From positions 1 to 9,014 of the forward strand of contig JAOPWO010000311.1 in NCBI GenBank assembly GCA_025965635.1: 9,014 nt of DNA, read 5' to 3'. Positions within the stretch are counted from its first letter, which is position 1. Every line of letters begins with the position of its first letter. The notes below the pieces were generated by a model that ran no database searches, was not told the origin of the DNA, and worked only from the letters and a program-made list of their open reading frames with translations. The position numbers were made by a program, and so were the translations under genes. This stretch comes from Modestobacter sp. (GTDB lineage Bacteria; Actinomycetota; Actinomycetes; Mycobacteriales; Geodermatophilaceae). Positions 1 through 7,307 of the stretch are shown here, piece by piece.

Positions 1-1501
1 CGGTGAGGTGCATGGCGCCCACGAAGGCCTCCCGGGCCGGCTCGACCACTCCCGCCGCGGCCCGCGCGACGTCCGGGTCGCCGGAGGCGGCCGCGGACTC
101 CACCGCCCCGAGCGTGCCGATGATCGACTCGCTGGCCTCGTCCCGGGCGCCGGCGGGCAGCGCTGCCACGCGGTCGCCGAGCCGGCCCGAGTACGCGGCG
201 GCCAGCACCGAGCCGAGGATGGCCACCCCGAGCGCGCCACCGACCTGGCGCACGGAGTTGTTGACCGCCGCTCCGGCGCCGGCCTTCTCCCGCGGGACCA
301 CCGCCATGATCGCCTCGGTCGCCGGCGCGAGGACGCAACCCATCCCGATGCCCTGCACGGAGAGGACGGCGAGCACCATCAGCACCGGGGCGTCCTGGTC
401 CAGCAGCTGGATGCCGGCGAAGGACAGCGCGATGAGGCCGAACCCGGACGCGACGACCACCTTCGGCCCCGACCGGGCGGTCATCCGGGAGCTGCGCGGC
501 CCCATCACCGCCATCCCGACCGCGACCGGGACCAGGGCCGCGCCGCTCTCCAGCGGGGAGTAGCCGCGGACGCCCTGCAGGTAGTAGACGAGGTAGAACG
601 TCGCCCCCTGGAGGGCGAAGAAGTTCAACGCCAGCGCGGCGGCCGAGGCGGAGAACGCCGGGTTGCGGAACAGGGTCACGTCCAGCGCCGGGTGCATCGT
701 GCGCCGCTGCCACCAGACGAACACCGCCAGCAGGACGGCGCCGCCGGCGAGCGGACCCCACACCCCGGGGGTGCCCCAGCCGTCCCCGGAGCCGCCCCTG
801 ATGATGCCGAAGACCAGGCCGGCCAGCGCCGCGATGGAGAGCAGCACCCCGGGCACGTCCAGCCGCCCCGGGTCCGGGTCCTTGGACTCCGGGACGACGA
901 GCAGGATGCCGAGCGCCCCCAGCACGGCCACCGGTACCCCGAGCAGGAAGACCGCGCCCCACCAGAAGTGCTCGAGCACCAGCCCGCCGAACAGCGGCCC
1001 GCCGGCCACCGCGATGCCGCCCGCCCCGGCCCAGTAGCCGATGGCCCGACCGCGCTCCCCCGGCGGGAAGACGTTGGTGATGACCGCGAGGGTGGCCGGC
1101 TGCACGGCGGCACCGCCGATGCCCATCAGCGCCCGGTAGGCGATCAGCTCGATCGCCGAGCCGCTGAAGGCAGCCAGCACCGACCCGAAGGTGAAGATCG
1201 CCAGCCCGGCGAGCAGCACCTTCCGGCGGCCGATCCGGTCACCGACCACCCCCCAGCTGAACAGCAGGCCGGCGAACACCAGGATGTAGGAGTCGATCGC
1301 CCACTGGAGCTCGCCCTGGGTGGCCGCCAGCTCGCGCTGCAGGGTGGGCAGCGCGACGCTGAGGATCGTGTTTCCCATGATCACCACCAGCACGCAGGTG
1401 ACCATGGTCGCCAGCACCCACCAGCGGCGCTCGTATCCCGGCGGCAGGTCCTCGGGGACGCCGTCGGCCCGCACGTCCCCGTCGGACCGGGTGGTGCTCA
1501 C
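1..1501 (-). CDS. MFS drug-efflux transporter, DHA2 (EmrB/QacA) type, 3' end cut by the window edge
   Basis: A proton-driven exporter of the 14-helix DHA2 family in the inner membrane; its substrate cannot be told from sequence. Reading the minus strand from GTG at 1501 gives 500 codons with no stop before the left edge, so the C-terminus is missing. Visible marks: a short cytoplasmic N-terminus, a first helix at about residues 28-47, the inter-helix motif A GDRIGRRK at 87-94, RALMGIGGA (motif B) at 123-131, and the exporter-specific motif C AGGPLFGG at 166-173, followed by further hydrophobic helices. The start overlaps the stop of the YbjN gene by 4 bp (GTGA), so it is probably translated by coupling as the third gene after mshA. 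Where many DHA2 proteins carry an acidic DxT motif in helix 1, this one reads GNTILSVALP. The family is sure; a role in drug resistance is inference. Confidence 0.93.
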   Translation of the reverse strand, partial: MSTTRSDGDVRADGVPEDLPPGYERRWWVLATMVTCVLVVIMGNTILSVALPTLQRELAATQGELQWAIDSYILVFAGLLFSWGVVGDRIGRRKVLLAGLAIFTFGSVLAAFSGSAIELIAYRALMGIGGAAVQPATLAVITNVFPPGERGRAIGYWAGAGGIAVAGGPLFGGLVLEHFWWGAVFLLGVPVAVLGALGILLVVPESKDPDPGRLDVPGVLLSIAALAGLVFGIIRGGSGDGWGTPGVWGPLAGGAVLLAVFVWWQRRTMHPALDVTLFRNPAFSASAAALALNFFALQGATFYLVYYLQGVRGYSPLESGAALVPVAVGMAVMGPRSSRMTARSGPKVVVASGFGLIALSFAGIQLLDQDAPVLMVLAVLSVQGIGMGCVLAPATEAIMAVVPREKAGAGAAVNNSVRQVGGALGVAILGSVLAAAYSGRLGDRVAALPAGARDEASESIIGTLGAVESAAASGDPDVARAAAGVVEPAREAFVGAMHLT

Positions 1502-2031
1502 GGCGGGGGCTCCACCCCGGGGCGGTCGGTGCGGTCGGCCTCGACGAACGCGGCGAAGGCCGCCAGGTTGGTCAGCGACTCGCCACGCGCGACCCGCCAG
1601 GCCCACTCGCGCTTGATCGACGAGCCGAAGCCGATCTCGAGCAGGGTGTCGAAGTGCTCGTCGGCGTAGGTGAGGACGGCACCCAGCAGGGTGTCGATCT
1701 CCTCCGGGGTGATCGCGCCGTGCCCCAGCCGGCCGGTCAGGTAGACGTCACCGACGCTGTCGATGGACCAGCTGACGCCGTACATCCGGGCATTGTGCTG
1801 CAGCAGGTAGGCCCACAGCTGCTCGCGGTTCTCGTCGGGCTGCCGGCAGACGAACGCCTCGACGCGGAACCCGTGGTCACCGACGACCAGCCCGACGACC
1901 GTCCTCAGCTTCCTGGTGCCGGGCAGGGTGACGACGAACCGGCCGGGGGCGGTCTGCTCGTACTCGAGCTCGGCGGCGCGCAGCGTGCTGTCGACGACGG
2001 CGGCCAGCTCCGCCACGGTGCGCCTGCTCAT
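1498..2031 (-). CDS. YbjN-domain protein, mshA-linked
   Basis: A 177-residue soluble protein of the YbjN family, which has a fold resembling type III secretion chaperones and no settled biochemical role. The N-terminal part (about 5-65) alternates short helices with strands ending in a basic LPGTRKLRT stretch and a VGLVVGDHGFRVEAF strand pair. The middle (about 75-110) holds the conserved LLQHNARMYGVSWSID stretch, followed by DVYLTGRLGHGAITPEEID; the C-terminal tail is charged and proline-rich. No signal peptide or membrane helix is seen. Its ATG overlaps the mshA stop (ATGA), and its own stop overlaps the start of the MFS gene. A YbjN-family gene directly after mshA also occurs in mycobacteria (Rv0487), so the link is conserved. 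This suggests a role tied to mycothiol synthesis or its regulation, but that is inference only. Confidence 0.9.
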   Translation of the reverse strand: MSRRTVAELAAVVDSTLRAAELEYEQTAPGRFVVTLPGTRKLRTVVGLVVGDHGFRVEAFVCRQPDENREQLWAYLLQHNARMYGVSWSIDSVGDVYLTGRLGHGAITPEEIDTLLGAVLTYADEHFDTLLEIGFGSSIKREWAWRVARGESLTNLAAFAAFVEADRTDRPGVEPPP

Positions 2032-3434
2032 CTGACCGCCGTGCCTCCCGGGACCAGCCGGACGGCGTCACGGGCCGCGCGCTCGCGCGCCGGGAGCAGC
2101 AGCTGCCCGGTCCCGGCCGCCATCTCGGCCATCGCCGCCGCGTACGCGTCGACCAGCGAGTCGACGGTGCGGTCCCAGCTGAACCGGCTGGCGTGCCGGC
2201 GGGCGCCGGCAGCGAGCAGCTCCCGGCGGGCCAGCACCCGGCGGATCGCGGCGGCGTAGTCGGCCGGGTCGCGCCCGTGCACGAGGAGACCGGAGACGCC
2301 GTCGTCCACCGCGGTGTGCAGGCCGCCGACGGCAGCGGCCACGACCGGTGTGCCACAGGCCTGGGCCTCCAGCGCGACCAGGCCGAAGGACTCGTTGTGG
2401 CTGGGCACGACGGCGACGTCGGCGGCCCGGTAGTGCTCGGCCAGCTGCTCCGGCGGCTGCGGCGGCAGGAAGCGGACGACGTCGGTCACGCCCAGCTGCA
2501 CCGCCAGCTCCTGCAGGCGCTGCGGCTCGGCCAGCCCGGAACCACTGGGCGCCCCCACCACGAGGACCTGCAGCCGGGCGCGCAGGCCCGGGTCGTCGGC
2601 GAGCAGCCGGGCGGCGGCCGCCAGCAGCAGGTCGGGCGCCTTGAGGGGCTGGATCCGGCCCACGAACAGCAGGACGACGGCGTCGGCGGGCACCCCGACC
2701 CGCTGCCGGGCGGCCATCCGGTCACCCGGCGAGAACCGCTGCAGGTCGACGCCCGGGGGGACGACGAGCGTGCGGCGCGGGTCCGCGTCGTACCAGCGGA
2801 CGAGCTGGTCGGCCTCGTCGGCGGTGTTGGCCACCAGCCGGTCCGCCTCGTCGACCACCTGCTCCTCGCCGATCACCCGGGCCAGCGGCTCGGGGTCGTC
2901 GCCGTCGGCGAGCGCGGCGTTCTTGACCTTGGCGAGGGTGTGCGCCGAGTGCACCAGCGGCACGCCCCAGCGGTCGCGGGCCAGCCAGCCGACCTGGCCG
3001 GAGAGCCAGTAGTGGGAGTGGACGACGTCGAAGTGACCCGGCTCGTGCTGGGCCTCCTCGCGCAGCACCGCGGCGGTGAACGCGCACAGCTGCGCCGGCA
3101 GGTCGTGCTTGCCCAGGCCCTCGAACGGGCCGGCGCTGACGTGCCGGACGGTGACGCCCGGGGTCATCTCGACCACCGGCGGGAGGTCGCTGGAGGTGGC
3201 CCGGGTGAAGACGTCGACGGCGATGCCGCGCTCGGCGAGCCGGCGGGACACCTCGACGACGTAGACGTTCATCCCGCCGGCGTCACCGGCTCCGGTCTGG
3301 TCCAGCGGGCTGGTTTGCACCGAGAGCGTGGCGACACGCCGGGGCAGCCGGTGATACACGGCGGTGGGCTGGCCCGTGGAGCCCGCGCCGCCTGTGCCGA
3401 GCCAAGATGGGCGCGGGTACCGGCGAGCGGGCAC
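2028..3434 (-). CDS. mshA: D-inositol-3-phosphate glycosyltransferase MshA
   Basis: Catalyses the first step of mycothiol synthesis: transfer of GlcNAc from UDP-GlcNAc to 1L-myo-inositol-1-phosphate, in the cytosol. It is a GT-B fold, GT4-family enzyme. With the chosen start it has 468 residues, close to the mycobacterial enzyme. Motifs: GDAGGMNVY at 50-58 (N-domain substrate loop), FDVVHSHYWLSGQVGW at 135-150, VGRIQPLKAPD at 258-268 (R260 and K265 are the usual diphosphate contacts), and the E-x7-E nucleotide-sugar motif E348/E356 within NESFGLVALE. The frame stays open up to GTG 3521, but I prefer GTG 3434. It has GGAGG six bases upstream and leaves a typical variable N-terminus before RRVATLSVQTSP. 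GTG 3359 is possible but has no Shine-Dalgarno. It heads an operon with the YbjN and MFS genes (4-bp overlaps) and diverges from the SDR gene. Confidence 0.96.
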   Translation of the reverse strand: MPARRYPRPSWLGTGGAGSTGQPTAVYHRLPRRVATLSVQTSPLDQTGAGDAGGMNVYVVEVSRRLAERGIAVDVFTRATSSDLPPVVEMTPGVTVRHVSAGPFEGLGKHDLPAQLCAFTAAVLREEAQHEPGHFDVVHSHYWLSGQVGWLARDRWGVPLVHSAHTLAKVKNAALADGDDPEPLARVIGEEQVVDEADRLVANTADEADQLVRWYDADPRRTLVVPPGVDLQRFSPGDRMAARQRVGVPADAVVLLFVGRIQPLKAPDLLLAAAARLLADDPGLRARLQVLVVGAPSGSGLAEPQRLQELAVQLGVTDVVRFLPPQPPEQLAEHYRAADVAVVPSHNESFGLVALEAQACGTPVVAAAVGGLHTAVDDGVSGLLVHGRDPADYAAAIRRVLARRELLAAGARRHASRFSWDRTVDSLVDAYAAAMAEMAAGTGQLLLPARERAARDAVRLVPGGTAVR

Positions 3435-3451
3435 GGCTCTCCTCCCGCTCG
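3424..3451 (-). promoter_or_regulatory. mshA ribosome-binding site held in a hairpin loop
   Basis: On the mshA strand the perfect 8-bp inverted repeat CGAGCGGG / CCCGCTCG (3451-3444 and 3431-3424) encloses a 12-nt loop, AGGAGAGCCGTG. The loop contains the core of the Shine-Dalgarno sequence and the GTG start codon. The full purine run GGGAGGAGAG begins in the upstream arm. This is the only strong Shine-Dalgarno in front of a transcription-unit head in the window and it fixes the mshA start. Whether the loop presents the start to the ribosome or the stem hides it is not known. Confidence 0.6.
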
Positions 3452-3466
3452 GGCATGGGTACGGCG

Positions 3467-3476
3467 CCCGATCGGG
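3467..3476. promoter_or_regulatory. 10-bp palindrome in the mshA/SDR divergent gap
   Basis: CCCGATCGGG is a perfect 10-bp palindrome inside the 87-bp region between the divergent mshA and SDR starts. A dimeric regulator could bind here, but the site is short and GC-rich palindromes arise often at this base composition. It does not match an operator I recognise. Confidence 0.25.
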
Positions 3477-3509
3477 ACACCCTGTCGACGCACCAGTCTG
3501 CCTCAGCGA

Positions 3510-3515
3510 CAGGAT
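3510..3515 (+). promoter_or_regulatory. Candidate -10 element of the SDR gene (leaderless)
   Basis: CAGGAT ends six bases before the ATG at 3522. If used as a -10, transcription would begin at or next to the start codon. It deviates at its first base from TANNNT, but the same hexamer at the same distance precedes the gene at 6525. No clear -35 is visible. Confidence 0.45.
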
Positions 3516-3521
3516 GGGCAC

Positions 3522-4304
<783 letters not shown>

Positions 4305-4307
4305 GCC

Positions 4308-4383
4308 GGACCCCTGCTCCCCGCCGGCGGCCCCGTCCAGGGCACCGCGCCCCGAGCGTGCGAGGGGTGGGGAGGACGGGTCC
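4308..4383. terminator. Candidate bidirectional terminator between SDR and murB
   Basis: Between the two convergent stops an imperfect inverted repeat pairs 4308-4325 with 4366-4383: 15 of 18 positions match, and one more forms a G-U pair in one RNA. The 40-nt interior is itself GC-rich and can fold further. There is no T-run, as is common in high-GC actinomycetes. It could end transcription from both sides. Confidence 0.4.
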
Positions 4384-4388
4384 AGCTG

Positions 4389-5408
4389 CTACGGGCGGAC
4401 TGCGGTGGGTTCGGGGACGAGGGTGACCCCGAACCGCTCCTGGACACCGGTGACCACCTTCTCGGCGAAGGCCAGCAGCTCCTCGGCCGTGGCGCCCGGC
4501 TCGGTGGTGATGGCCAGCGTGTGCTTGGAGGAGATGCCCACCCGGCCCTCGCGGGTGCCCCGGTCGAAGCCGGCGTGCTGCACCAGCCAGGCGGCGCTCA
4601 GCTTGACCCGGCCCTGCCCGGCCGGCCAGCTGGGGCAGCCCTCCACCGCGGCGGACGCCGGGACGACCGGGTTGGTGAAGAACGAGCCGGCGCTGCGCGA
4701 GTCGGGGTCGGCCGGGTCCCAGACCATGCCCTTGCCCCGGCGCAGCTCGAGCACGGCGGCGCGGACGTCGGCCAGCGGTGCCGTCTCGCCGACCTGCAGG
4801 TCCAGCTTCGCGGCGAGCTCGGCGTAGCCGACCGGCCGGGACCAGCGGCCGGGGACGAGGGCGAAGGTGACCGTGAGGACCACCAGGTCACCGGGGTGCT
4901 GCTTGAGCCGGCTGTCGCGGTAGGCGAAGCCGAGGTCCGCCGGCCGGAGCACGCGCTGCCGCCGGGCGGCCCGGTCGAACACCCGGACGGCGGTGATCGT
5001 CTGGGCGACCTCCTGGCCGTAGGCGCCGACGTTCTGCACCGGGGTCGCGCCGGTCGAGCCGGGGATGCCGGCCAGCGCCTCCGTGCCGGCCAGCCCCTCC
5101 GCGACCGTGGCCGCCACCAGGTCGTCCCAGACCTCTCCCGCCTGGACCTCCACCTCGACCGCGCGGGCGGTGGACCGGTACCGCAGCCCGCGGGTGCGGA
5201 CGGCCACCACGTCACCGGCCCAGCCGTCGTCGGGGGCGACGATGTTCGACCCTCCGCCGAGCAGCAGCAGCGGCCGGCCGGCGTCGTCGGCGTCGCGGAC
5301 GGCGCTGACCAGCTCGTCCTCGGTCCCGACCTCGACCAGCCGCTCGACGGGCCCGCCGACGCCGAGCGTGGTGAGGTCGGCCAGGCGGGCGGAGCGGGAG
5401 ACCAGCAC
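4389..5408 (-). CDS. murB: UDP-N-acetylenolpyruvoylglucosamine reductase MurB
   Basis: FAD enzyme that uses NADPH to reduce UDP-GlcNAc-enolpyruvate to UDP-MurNAc, the second committed step of peptidoglycan precursor synthesis, in the cytosol. It has 339 residues, normal for the longer MurB type. Visible: the N-terminal FAD-binding part with TTLGVGGP at 13-20, LLLLGGGSN at 47-55 and GIPGSTGATPVQNVGAYGQEV at 114-133 (diphosphate and flavin contacts). The catalytic residues are R164 (FAYRDS), S242 (GSFFTNPVV, which protonates the product) and the C-terminal glutamate E333 (VPEP). An in-frame TAG stop lies just upstream of GTG 5408, so this is the outermost start. It has no good Shine-Dalgarno but a TANNNT hexamer six bases upstream. 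It diverges from the methyltransferase gene across only 40 bp and converges on the SDR gene. Confidence 0.97.
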   Translation of the reverse strand: MLVSRSARLADLTTLGVGGPVERLVEVGTEDELVSAVRDADDAGRPLLLLGGGSNIVAPDDGWAGDVVAVRTRGLRYRSTARAVEVEVQAGEVWDDLVAATVAEGLAGTEALAGIPGSTGATPVQNVGAYGQEVAQTITAVRVFDRAARRQRVLRPADLGFAYRDSRLKQHPGDLVVLTVTFALVPGRWSRPVGYAELAAKLDLQVGETAPLADVRAAVLELRRGKGMVWDPADPDSRSAGSFFTNPVVPASAAVEGCPSWPAGQGRVKLSAAWLVQHAGFDRGTREGRVGISSKHTLAITTEPGATAEELLAFAEKVVTGVQERFGVTLVPEPTAVRP

Positions 5409-5414
5409 GCACCC

Positions 5415-5420
5415 ACGCTA
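5415..5420 (-). promoter_or_regulatory. Candidate -10 element of murB (leaderless)
   Basis: On the minus strand TAGCGT ends six bases before the murB GTG, which would place the transcript start on the first base of the codon. There is no Shine-Dalgarno between the hexamer and the start. Its likely -35 region overlaps the -10 of the divergent gene. Confidence 0.55.
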
Positions 5421-5434
5421 ACCGCCGCGCCGAC

Positions 5435-5440
5435 TATCCT
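5435..5440 (+). promoter_or_regulatory. Candidate -10 element of the methyltransferase gene (leaderless)
   Basis: TATCCT ends eight bases before GTG 5449, so transcription should begin within about two bases of the start codon. It lies back to back with the murB hexamer, 14 bp apart. No convincing -35 is seen. Confidence 0.55.
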
Positions 5441-5448
5441 GCGGAACG

Positions 5449-6306
5449 GTGAGCGAGTCGGGACGGGACCACACCGCGCGGGCCACCCTGCCGCCGTCGC
5501 CCCGGGCCCCACGACTGGCCGCCGGCCGTGCCCGCGCCCTGGGGCTGCCCACCCGCGGGACGACGAACGCCAACCGGCTGCGCCGCGTCGACCGCTGGCT
5601 GCTGGCCACCCAGGTCCCCCGGCTGCGGGACGCCCCCCGCCCGCTGGTCGTCGACCTCGGCTACGGCGCCTCCGCGGTGACCACGCTGGAGCTCGTCGAG
5701 CGGCTGGCGCCCGCCGTCCCCGGCCTGGAGGTGGTCGGGCTGGAGATCGACCCTGCGCGGGTGGCCTCGGCCGCCGTCGACCGTGATCCGCCCCGGGTGG
5801 ACTTCCGGCTCGGTGGCTTCGAGCTGGCCGGCCTCCGGCCGGTGCTGGTGCGGGCGTTCAACGTGCTCCGCCAGTACGACGAGGAGTCCGCCGCCCGCGC
5901 CTGGGACACCGTCCGCGGCGCGCTCGCCCCCGGCGGCCTGCTCGTCGAGGGCACCTGCGACGAGTGGGGGCGGCGGGCGAGCTGGGTCGCGCTGGACGAG
6001 GACGGCCCGCTGACGCTCAGCTTCGCCGCCCGGGTGACCGACCTGGACCGACCCTCCGACCTCGCCGAGCGGTTGCCGAAGGCGCTGATCCACCACAACG
6101 TCCCCGGCCAGCCGGTGCACGGGTTCCTGCGGGCGTTCGACCTGGCGTGGGCGTCGGCGGCGGGCCTGTCCACGTTCGGCCCTCGGCAGCGCTGGGCCGC
6201 CGCGGTCACCACGCTCGCCGACGAGGGCTGGCCGCTGGTGGGGCCCACCCGGCGGGCCCGGCACGGCGAGGTCACCGTGCGCTGGTCCGCGGTCGCCCCG
6301 GTCTGA
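5449..6306 (+). CDS. Class I SAM-dependent methyltransferase-fold protein, uncharacterised
   Basis: A 285-residue soluble protein with a Rossmann-type SAM-binding core in the middle. Motif I is VVDLGYGASAVTTLEL at 67-82, the acidic end of strand 2 is GLEID at 97-101, strand 4 is about VRAFNVLRQYDE at 134-145, and the post-core motif is LAPGGLLVEGTCDEWGR at 159-175. The N-terminal 60 residues are Arg-rich with GTTNANRLRRVDRWLL at 37-52. The C-terminal part has a HHNVPGQPVHGFLRAFDLAWA block at 215-235 that looks specific to this family. No N-terminal signal or membrane helix is visible. It probably methylates a small molecule or macromolecule, but nothing shows the substrate. It diverges from murB through a shared 40-bp promoter region. 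The GTG start is supported by its distance from the TATCCT hexamer. The fold call is good; enzymatic activity is inferred. Confidence 0.88.
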   Translation: MSESGRDHTARATLPPSPRAPRLAAGRARALGLPTRGTTNANRLRRVDRWLLATQVPRLRDAPRPLVVDLGYGASAVTTLELVERLAPAVPGLEVVGLEIDPARVASAAVDRDPPRVDFRLGGFELAGLRPVLVRAFNVLRQYDEESAARAWDTVRGALAPGGLLVEGTCDEWGRRASWVALDEDGPLTLSFAARVTDLDRPSDLAERLPKALIHHNVPGQPVHGFLRAFDLAWASAAGLSTFGPRQRWAAAVTTLADEGWPLVGPTRRARHGEVTVRWSAVAPV

Positions 6307-6345
6307 GCGGAGGCAGGGCAGCCGTGAGCGCTCCCCGCGGGGTGG

Positions 6346-6368
6346 CGGAGGCGTCCTCCGTCGACGCC
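6346..6368 (+). terminator. Overlapping hairpins after the methyltransferase gene
   Basis: CGGAGG-CGT-CCTCCG (6346-6360) forms a 6-bp stem with a 3-nt loop. GGCGTC (6350-6355) can instead pair with GACGCC (6363-6368). The two stems share bases and cannot form together. They lie about 40 bp after the methyltransferase stop and may act as a terminator for it. There is no T-run. Confidence 0.3.
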
Positions 6369-6512
6369 GGGGGCCGCTGCACCGACGCCGCCGGGGACGT
6401 CAGCGCGGTCTGGTGCGACTCGTACGGTCAGAGGCCGGCTCGCTCGGGACCACCACCTCGTGCACCGGGGAACTCGACCCGGAGCCCGGGACGGCGGACC
6501 GGCCGCCTGGGG

Positions 6513-6518
6513 CAGGAT
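6513..6518 (+). promoter_or_regulatory. Candidate -10 element of the MDMPI-like gene (leaderless)
   Basis: CAGGAT ends six bases before GTG 6525, the same hexamer and spacing as before the SDR gene. It supports 6525 as the start over the in-frame GTG at 6324. The region 6307-6524 otherwise holds only the hairpins at 6346-6368 and that alternative start. Confidence 0.42.
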
Positions 6519-6524
6519 GACCCG

Positions 6525-7307
6525 GTGCCCGCTGCCTGCTCCGACCCGGCTGAACTGCACGACCGGTGCACGACCACCGTGGTCACCGAGGGTGAACGGA
6601 TCGGCGTGCTCGCCGAGGAGCTGGCCGCCGGCCGGACGCCGGTCTCCGGCGGGCTGGCCGTCGCCGTCCCGTGGCTGCCGGCGTGGACGGTGCGCGACCT
6701 GGTCGCCCACCTGGGCGCCGTGCACCGCTGGGCGACCGAGATCCTGCGGGCCGGGTCCACCGCCCGGCCGGGCCCGGCCTCCCGGTTCACCCCGCCCGAC
6801 GACGACCTGGCCGGCTGGTACGCGACCGGTCTGACCGAACTGGTGGCCGCGCTGCGCACCGTCGAGCCGGATGCGCCGGCCTGGCACATGAGCCCGGCCG
6901 CCTCGCACACCGCGCGTGACTGGAGCCGGCGGCAGGCGCACGAGCACGTCGTCCACCGGCTGGACATGGAGGTGGCCGCGGGTGTCCCGCACGCACCGGT
7001 CGACCCGCTGCTGGCCGCCGACGGCGTCGACGAGCTGCTGGGCATCGTGCTCCCCCGCTGGCAGCACTCCGCGCCGCTCGCGACCGGCCGGGCCCGCATC
7101 ACGGTGACGGCGGTCGACGTCGACCGCTGCTGGCTGGTCGAGGTGGGGGACGGAACGGTCCGCACCATGCAAGGCCGGACCGGCGCGGCGGGCGACACGG
7201 CCCTCACCGGCACGGCCGAGCAGCTGCTCCGCCGGCTGTGGGGCCGGCCGGCCGATGTCACGGTGACCGGGGACCCGTCCGCCGAGTCCCTGCTCCGCGG
7301 CCGGTGA
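6525..7307 (+). CDS. Maleylpyruvate isomerase family mycothiol-dependent enzyme (DinB-like, TIGR03083 type)
   Basis: A 260-residue cytosolic protein of the DinB/MDMPI superfamily, whose members are metal-dependent thiol transferases or isomerases using mycothiol in actinomycetes. The N-terminal four-helix part (about 10-150) holds the metal-ligand pattern: H62 in WTVRDLVAHLGAVHRW, then E140 and H144 in RRQAHEHVVHRLDME, the H / E-x3-H arrangement of the maleylpyruvate isomerase. The C-terminal part (about 165-258) is an alpha/beta domain of the MDMPI_C kind. The substrate is unknown; most relatives are not true maleylpyruvate isomerases. It overlaps the next gene by 4 bp (GTGA). Its presence close to mshA fits a mycothiol-producing host, though the two are not in one operon. 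In the same frame a GTG at 6324 with GGAGG ten bases upstream would add 67 low-complexity residues. I prefer 6525 on homology and promoter spacing. Confidence 0.9.
   Translation: MPAACSDPAELHDRCTTTVVTEGERIGVLAEELAAGRTPVSGGLAVAVPWLPAWTVRDLVAHLGAVHRWATEILRAGSTARPGPASRFTPPDDDLAGWYATGLTELVAALRTVEPDAPAWHMSPAASHTARDWSRRQAHEHVVHRLDMEVAAGVPHAPVDPLLAADGVDELLGIVLPRWQHSAPLATGRARITVTAVDVDRCWLVEVGDGTVRTMQGRTGAAGDTALTGTAEQLLRRLWGRPADVTVTGDPSAESLLRGR

Noticed and set aside
8..1669. Long plus-strand open frame (553 codons) opposite the MFS and YbjN genes
   Set aside because: Its product is His/Arg/Gly/Asp-rich low-complexity sequence typical of antisense frames in high-GC DNA. The minus strand encodes clear MFS motifs.
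2193..3521. Upstream extension of the SDR frame, making a 703-residue protein
   Set aside because: The extension is antisense to mshA and has no domain-like sequence. The SDR fold begins just after ATG 3522, which also has the promoter hexamer.
3435..3521. Longer mshA start at GTG 3521
   Set aside because: It adds 29 residues without homology, has no Shine-Dalgarno and would abut the SDR start. GTG 3434 has GGAGG at ideal spacing.
4521..5786. Plus-strand frame of 421 codons opposite murB
   Set aside because: Antisense shadow of murB with repetitive Gly/Asp/Arg composition; all MurB catalytic motifs are on the minus strand.
7238..7303. Earlier in-frame start for the spermidine-synthase-like gene
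   Set aside because: It would overlap the MDMPI-like coding region by about 70 bp, whereas GTG 7304 gives the usual 4-bp overlap.
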